NCBI GenBank assembly: GCA_030039005.1
Contig: JASHQT010000489.1
Span: 1 to 16,634, forward strand
Direction: 5' to 3'
DNA length: 16,634 bases
From: Bryobacteraceae bacterium
Lineage (GTDB): Bacteria; Acidobacteriota; Terriglobia; Bryobacterales; Bryobacteraceae
Shown here: piece by piece, positions 13,181 to 16,634 of the stretch
Layout of the letters: every line of letters begins with the position of its first letter
Position numbering within the stretch: position 1 is the stretch's first letter
Program-made: the position numbers and the translations under genes
Notes under the pieces: model-generated
What the model was told of the DNA's origin: nothing
Seen by the model: the letters and a program-made list of their open reading frames with translations, nothing else
Databases searched by the model: none

Positions 13181-15469
13181 TCAGGGAACACGCTTCAGAT
13201 GGTCTTGAATCTCGTCTGACAACACGCCCGCGGGATGCTCCGACAACGCTGCCAGTAACTCCCGCTTGCCGGCAGTCGCTTGTTTGGCGTTGAGCAAGAC
13301 GACTCCCAGATGATAATGGTAGGCGGGTTCTTTAGGATATTTCTTTACCAGTGCACTCAAGATCCGAATCGCGCTCTGATTCAGGCCTCGCTTGGCATAC
13401 ACCCAGCCCAGCGTATCGAGCACGCCGGGTTCGGCGGGGAATTTCCTCACGACAGTTTCGGCCAGAGAGCGCGCGCGATCCAGATCCTGTCCGGTTTCGG
13501 CGAGGTTGAACGCCAGGTTGTTCATCGCCGCTGCGTTATTCGGCTCTAGCGCCAGTTCCTGGTCCAGGGCTTTGATCGCCTGCTGCGGCCTCCCGTTGTC
13601 GCTTTCGAGCACCGCCAGGGCGTTCCATGTCTTGGGATCCCGCGGAGCTATTTCGGTCGCTTTTTGGAGATTGGCGATCGCCTCTTCGATCTTCCCCTCG
13701 CGCCGGTCGAGGTCGCCGAGCGCCGAATACGGTTGCGCGGATTGCGGTTCCTTGGCCGCGAGCCAGCGGTACTCCTGCCGCGCCACATCGAACTTGCCCT
13801 CCCCGGCCGCTACCGACGCGAGCAGTATCCGCAGCGGACGCGAATCCGGATGCCGCTTAAGTTCCGCGTTCAATAGCGTTTCCGCTTTTTCTGGTTGCCC
13901 TTCCTGGACGCAAAGCCTCACCAGACTCTCCAGCGGCGCCAGGTCCGCCGAGCCGGCGTGATAAACTCGGGCGTAGATCGCGTCCGCCTGGGCGTAATTC
14001 CTGCGGGTCGCCGCGAGCTTCGCCGCGGCCAGTTCCACCGCCTCGGAATTGGGCTGAATATTTTCCAGGGCTTCCAATTCGCTCCCGGCCAGCCCGTAGG
14101 ATTTGATCTGCATTAGCGCTTCCGCTCGCGCCAGGCGTGCCGCGGCATTGTCCGGGTCCAGCGTGAGAACTTCCTGCGCTGCTTCCATAGCCGCTGCGGA
14201 GTTGTGGGTTCGCAAAGCGATTTCGGCCAGCAGGAGTCGCGGGGCGGCGTAATCCCTCACGAGTTGGGCGCTCTTAGCGGCCTCCCTCCAGGCCTGGTTC
14301 GCCTCACCGCCCGCCCAGTAGGAAAGCGCCAGGTTGTAGTGCACAGCCGCGTCGGTGGGATGCTGGCCCGCCAGCGATTTGAGCTCTTCTCTCGCCGCGT
14401 TCCGATCCTTGGCATCTGTACTCTCTCCCAACAGTCTGGCGCGCCGCAGCCGCATCTCCTCATCTTGCGGATTCGCCCGCAGAACCTCCTCTACTTCGCC
14501 GAGCGCCTCCCGCCGCCGCCCCAGCGCCTCGAAAGCGCGTTCCATTCTTACGTCATAGCCGGCCTTGTCCGCCTCCGGCCCCTGCTCCATCCCGGCTCGA
14601 TATTGCGCCAGCGCGCTCTCCCACTGTCCGGAAGCGGCGTAGAAATCTCCCACCAGCATTGGACCGGAAGGGAAGCCCGTGCGATCGGCGACGATCTCTT
14701 GCAGAACCTGGGACATTTCCGGCTCGCGTCCGGATGCCTGATACAGCTTCGCCAGTTGCAATCGCGCGGGCGCATATTGGGGCAGCGCCGCGACTTCCTC
14801 CCTCAGAAGACGCTCGGCATCCGGCACGCGCTTGGCTTGAACGTAATATTTCGCCAGAACATCGTAAATTGGGGGGTAGTCCTTACGCGAGGCCAGGAAA
14901 CGCTGCGCTAACTGCTCCGCACTACGATCCTCGTGTTCGGCCAGCAAAGTCTCGGTGAGCGCCAGCACTAAGTCAGGATCGTTCGGTCTTACTTGATTAG
15001 CTCTCTGAAACTCCAACTGCGCATCGGCGTACTTTCTGTCCGCCACCAATACGTCGCCCCGCAGCCGTAACCCGTCAAACGAATTCGGGTCCTCCTTCAG
15101 TAAGTGGTCCGCCTCGTCGGCCGCGATCTTGTACAAATTTGCCCGGGTGGGCACTAACTGGAAGGCTTCAATCGCCATGCTGGCTAACTCGATGCCATAC
15201 CGGTCATTCTTGGGATCCCGGCTTACAGCCTGCTCGAGAGCCTCTAGTGCCTTGTCTCCGTGACGTAGCTGATATTCGACGACACCCAGCCGGTAGTAGC
15301 TTTCGGCATAGTTCGGGGCATCCTGTATGCTATGGCGATATTCGATTTCCGCGGCGGCATATTTGCCGGCGGCTGCCAATCGGTTTCCCCGGTCCACGTA
15401 CCACTGCGGCGCCCGGCTGCACGCAAGTTGCAGGACTGCCAGCACTGCCAAGATGATGGCACGGAGCAT
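13181..15469 (-). CDS. TPR-repeat lipoprotein, PrsT-like (PEP-CTERM/exosortase system)
   Basis: 762 residues from ATG 15469; a TTG at 15499 would add ten residues ahead of an otherwise ideal lipoprotein signal. The signal (LRAIILAVLAVLQLACS) ends in the lipobox LQLAC, placing the lipidated Cys at residue 17. The rest is a chain of tetratricopeptide repeats, recognisable by units such as 'AAAEIEYRHSIQDAPNYAESYYRLG', 'YSALGDLDRREGKIEEAIANLQKAT' and 'MNNLAFNLAETGQDLDRA', which build a superhelical protein-binding scaffold. This matches PrsT, the TPR lipoprotein of exosortase/exopolysaccharide loci, though it is somewhat shorter than the roughly 900 residues I recall for that family. A divergent PEP-CTERM protein next door supports the link. 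A generic TPR lipoprotein remains possible, since no exosortase gene is in view. A -10-like TATAAG (complement 15486-15491) lies within the TTG-started version, favouring ATG 15469. Confidence 0.72.
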   Translation of the reverse strand: MLRAIILAVLAVLQLACSRAPQWYVDRGNRLAAAGKYAAAEIEYRHSIQDAPNYAESYYRLGVVEYQLRHGDKALEALEQAVSRDPKNDRYGIELASMAIEAFQLVPTRANLYKIAADEADHLLKEDPNSFDGLRLRGDVLVADRKYADAQLEFQRANQVRPNDPDLVLALTETLLAEHEDRSAEQLAQRFLASRKDYPPIYDVLAKYYVQAKRVPDAERLLREEVAALPQYAPARLQLAKLYQASGREPEMSQVLQEIVADRTGFPSGPMLVGDFYAASGQWESALAQYRAGMEQGPEADKAGYDVRMERAFEALGRRREALGEVEEVLRANPQDEEMRLRRARLLGESTDAKDRNAAREELKSLAGQHPTDAAVHYNLALSYWAGGEANQAWREAAKSAQLVRDYAAPRLLLAEIALRTHNSAAAMEAAQEVLTLDPDNAAARLARAEALMQIKSYGLAGSELEALENIQPNSEAVELAAAKLAATRRNYAQADAIYARVYHAGSADLAPLESLVRLCVQEGQPEKAETLLNAELKRHPDSRPLRILLASVAAGEGKFDVARQEYRWLAAKEPQSAQPYSALGDLDRREGKIEEAIANLQKATEIAPRDPKTWNALAVLESDNGRPQQAIKALDQELALEPNNAAAMNNLAFNLAETGQDLDRARSLAETVVRKFPAEPGVLDTLGWVYAKRGLNQSAIRILSALVKKYPKEPAYHYHLGVVLLNAKQATAGKRELLAALSEHPAGVLSDEIQDHLKRVP

Positions 15470-15499
15470 CCGCGCAATAAGACCGCTTATACTTAGCAA

Positions 15500-15725
15500 A
15501 AGGTTTCATGATCGCCAGAAAAGTAGTCCTAGTTCTAATTGCATAGTACGTGTTACATGGCGATGTCACTTTAAGTTTTTCATGTTCCAGGTTATGATTT
15601 GACAAGGTTACTTTGAGGTGCGGCTGCCAGTCACGGTCACAGCCTGAAATAATTAAGATACCGAACTCGTCGAGAGACTGAGTTTTGATTTTTTTGGGGA
15701 TCCGCCACTCAATGAGGAAGAAAAG
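15500..15725. other. Divergent intergenic region between the TPR lipoprotein and PEP-CTERM genes
   Basis: 226 nt, AT-richer than the surroundings, with regulatory sequence for both genes. TTGACA (15599-15604) is a perfect -35 box on the plus strand, but no good -10 follows at normal spacing. Close to the PEP-CTERM gene, ACTC (15665-15668) can pair with GAGT (15680-15683), followed by TTTGATTTTTTT, a weak terminator-like or attenuator-like arrangement inside the probable leader. On the minus strand GTGACA followed 18 nt later by TATGCA is a possible promoter for the TPR gene. I see no clear sigma-54 site. Confidence 0.35.
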
Positions 15726-16364
15726 ATGAGATTAGACCTGCGGCTGATCTCGATAGGCTCCGCTATGGCGCTGGCTCTGCTGGCGGTCCCTACTTTATCG
15801 GCAACGGTATTGCCAAACTTGGTGCAGTCCAGCTTGCCGCCAGTTGGTTCTGGTCAATCCGTCTCTGTAAACAATGTAATACTGGGCACGCCGGAGATCA
15901 GCCCGGTTCCTGTGCCGTCGGGCCAGCCGATTACCACGGATGATTTTGTGAGCAATCCTGAGATTAACTCTCCTTCACCGATTTCCCTGGAGCCAGTAAC
16001 CCCGAGTAATTACCAGGTTTTGCCGCTCTATGATTCTGCTCCCATAACACCCGTGGTTTCGACCTCGCCGGTCTCGCTTCTCTACACCGGATCCCAGGAC
16101 GCGCCCTTCGGCCCAGAAGGCCCGCCAGTGCTGAACGTCAACACGCCCAGCGAGCCTATTACAGATCTGTTCACCACTGCCGACCCCGATACTTCCAACG
16201 TCACCACCAACTTCAACAACTCCCCCCTTCGATTGACACCGGCTTTCGCAGCGGTGCCCGAACCACGCTTGGCTTCCGTTATGGCCGTGGCGGCCGCGCT
16301 CGCTATGGGAATTCTTGTCGCCAGACGGCGCAAGAAGGAAGCTCAATCCACTCCCCAGCCCTGA
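15726..16364 (+). CDS. PEP-CTERM sorting-domain protein (exosortase substrate)
   Basis: 212 residues with a good ribosome-binding site (GAGGAAGAAAAG before ATG). An N-terminal signal peptide (ISIGSAMALALLAVPTLSA) directs export. The C-terminus has the tripartite PEP-CTERM signal: VPEP at 177-180, a hydrophobic helix 181-199 (RLASVMAVAAALAMGILVA) and an arginine-lysine cluster (RRRRKK-type, 200-204). Exosortase would cleave at PEP and hand the protein to the cell surface or exopolysaccharide matrix. The mature part is rich in Pro, Ser, Thr and Asn and lacks a recognisable enzyme fold. Residues about 37-100 contain three degenerate repeats, the clearest being 'TPEISPVPVPSGQPITTDDF' and 'NPEINSPSPISLEPVTPSNY'. 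It is divergent from the PrsT-like lipoprotein, consistent with a shared export system. The exosortase itself is outside the window. Confidence 0.82.
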   Translation: MRLDLRLISIGSAMALALLAVPTLSATVLPNLVQSSLPPVGSGQSVSVNNVILGTPEISPVPVPSGQPITTDDFVSNPEINSPSPISLEPVTPSNYQVLPLYDSAPITPVVSTSPVSLLYTGSQDAPFGPEGPPVLNVNTPSEPITDLFTTADPDTSNVTTNFNNSPLRLTPAFAAVPEPRLASVMAVAAALAMGILVARRRKKEAQSTPQP

Positions 16365-16430
16365 GCTCTCGCCTGAAACCTCGAAGCCCTGCGAATGGAT
16401 TGCTAGATCCCGCAGCGGAGGCTTGCGTCT

Positions 16431-16634
16431 CTAAACGCCTTTCCACTCCAGCAGCGCACGAGTGAGTTCAGTGGATAACTTCTTGAACTCCCCGTTTCCA
16501 TCCAGCGCCTGAGAGGCTTCTTGCTTCTTTCCCTGCATCGCCAGGGACATCACCGCTGCGGCAGCGGCATGAAAGCGGCGATGCAGATCCGCGCACGCCT
16601 TATAGTGTGGGGAATTCTTGTTTTGAGTGCTCAG
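16431..16634 (-). CDS. C-terminal end of a possible CZB (chemoreceptor zinc-binding) domain protein
   Basis: The minus strand is open from the window edge to a TAG at complement 16431-16433, giving 67 residues. They read KACADLHRRFHAAAAAVMSL, then a GKKQEASQALDGNGEFKKLS stretch and ELTRALLEWKGV. The 'H-x3-H' pair followed by 'G-x-x-x-EA' and a final amphipathic helix looks like the second half of a CZB domain, a four-helix bundle that binds zinc and is found on chemoreceptors, diguanylate cyclases and stand-alone sensors. The N-terminal part is off the window, so the full architecture is unknown and the family call is tentative. It is convergent with the PEP-CTERM gene, with 66 nt between them. 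Confidence 0.45.
   Translation of the reverse strand: MSTQNKNSPHYKACADLHRRFHAAAAAVMSLAMQGKKQEASQALDGNGEFKKLSTELTRALLEWKGV

Noticed and set aside
1..16634. CRISPR arrays, tRNA or rRNA genes, insertion sequences
   Set aside because: No regularly spaced repeats, tRNA- or rRNA-like sequence or transposase frame was seen on either strand.

Overview
The window looks like a chromosomal segment of an acidobacterium, most likely a Solibacter/Bryobacter relative. GC content is high. A TIGR03435-family protein (strongly expanded in Solibacter) sits at 6248-7222, a secreted protein with the common acidobacterial 'PDFSGVW' motif sits at 7316-8185, and the right end carries an exosortase-type (PEP-CTERM) substrate next to a PrsT-like TPR lipoprotein. 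This assignment comes from family knowledge and was not confirmed by a search.

Layout. Positions 1-1055 hold the 3' end of secA, overlapped by a small membrane-anchored protein. Positions 1056-1403 contain no gene but carry a near-consensus promoter and a chain of hairpins that can fold in two mutually exclusive ways, just ahead of an ABC exporter (1404-3251). Positions 3252-4259 are a graveyard: two near-identical palindromes, a remnant of an ORF6N-type DNA-binding protein, and a frameshifted and nonsense-mutated secreted-protein gene. Positions 4260-6212 encode a chimeric protein: an N-terminal piece resembling BREX PglY/BrxC (DUF6079-like) ATPases without a P-loop, a coiled-coil linker, and a sulfotransferase-like C-terminal domain.

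Positions 6248-8185 carry two divergent secreted proteins. Positions 8233-8912 are a Phd/YefM-PIN (VapC-type) toxin-antitoxin operon with a palindromic operator lying on its -10 box. Positions 8882-12993 (minus strand) are a two-gene oxidase operon: a catalase-like domain fused to a LodA/GoxA-type CTQ amine oxidase, followed by its LodB-like flavoprotein partner. A near-perfect sigma-70 promoter drives it. Positions 13181-16364 carry the PrsT-like lipoprotein and, divergently, the PEP-CTERM protein. The right edge has the C-terminus of a possible CZB-domain protein.

The most notable items are the catalase-LodA fusion (a peroxide producer joined to a probable heme peroxide-handling domain), the BREX-fragment/sulfotransferase chimera next to a decayed accessory region, and the unassigned structured RNA or leader before the ABC exporter.
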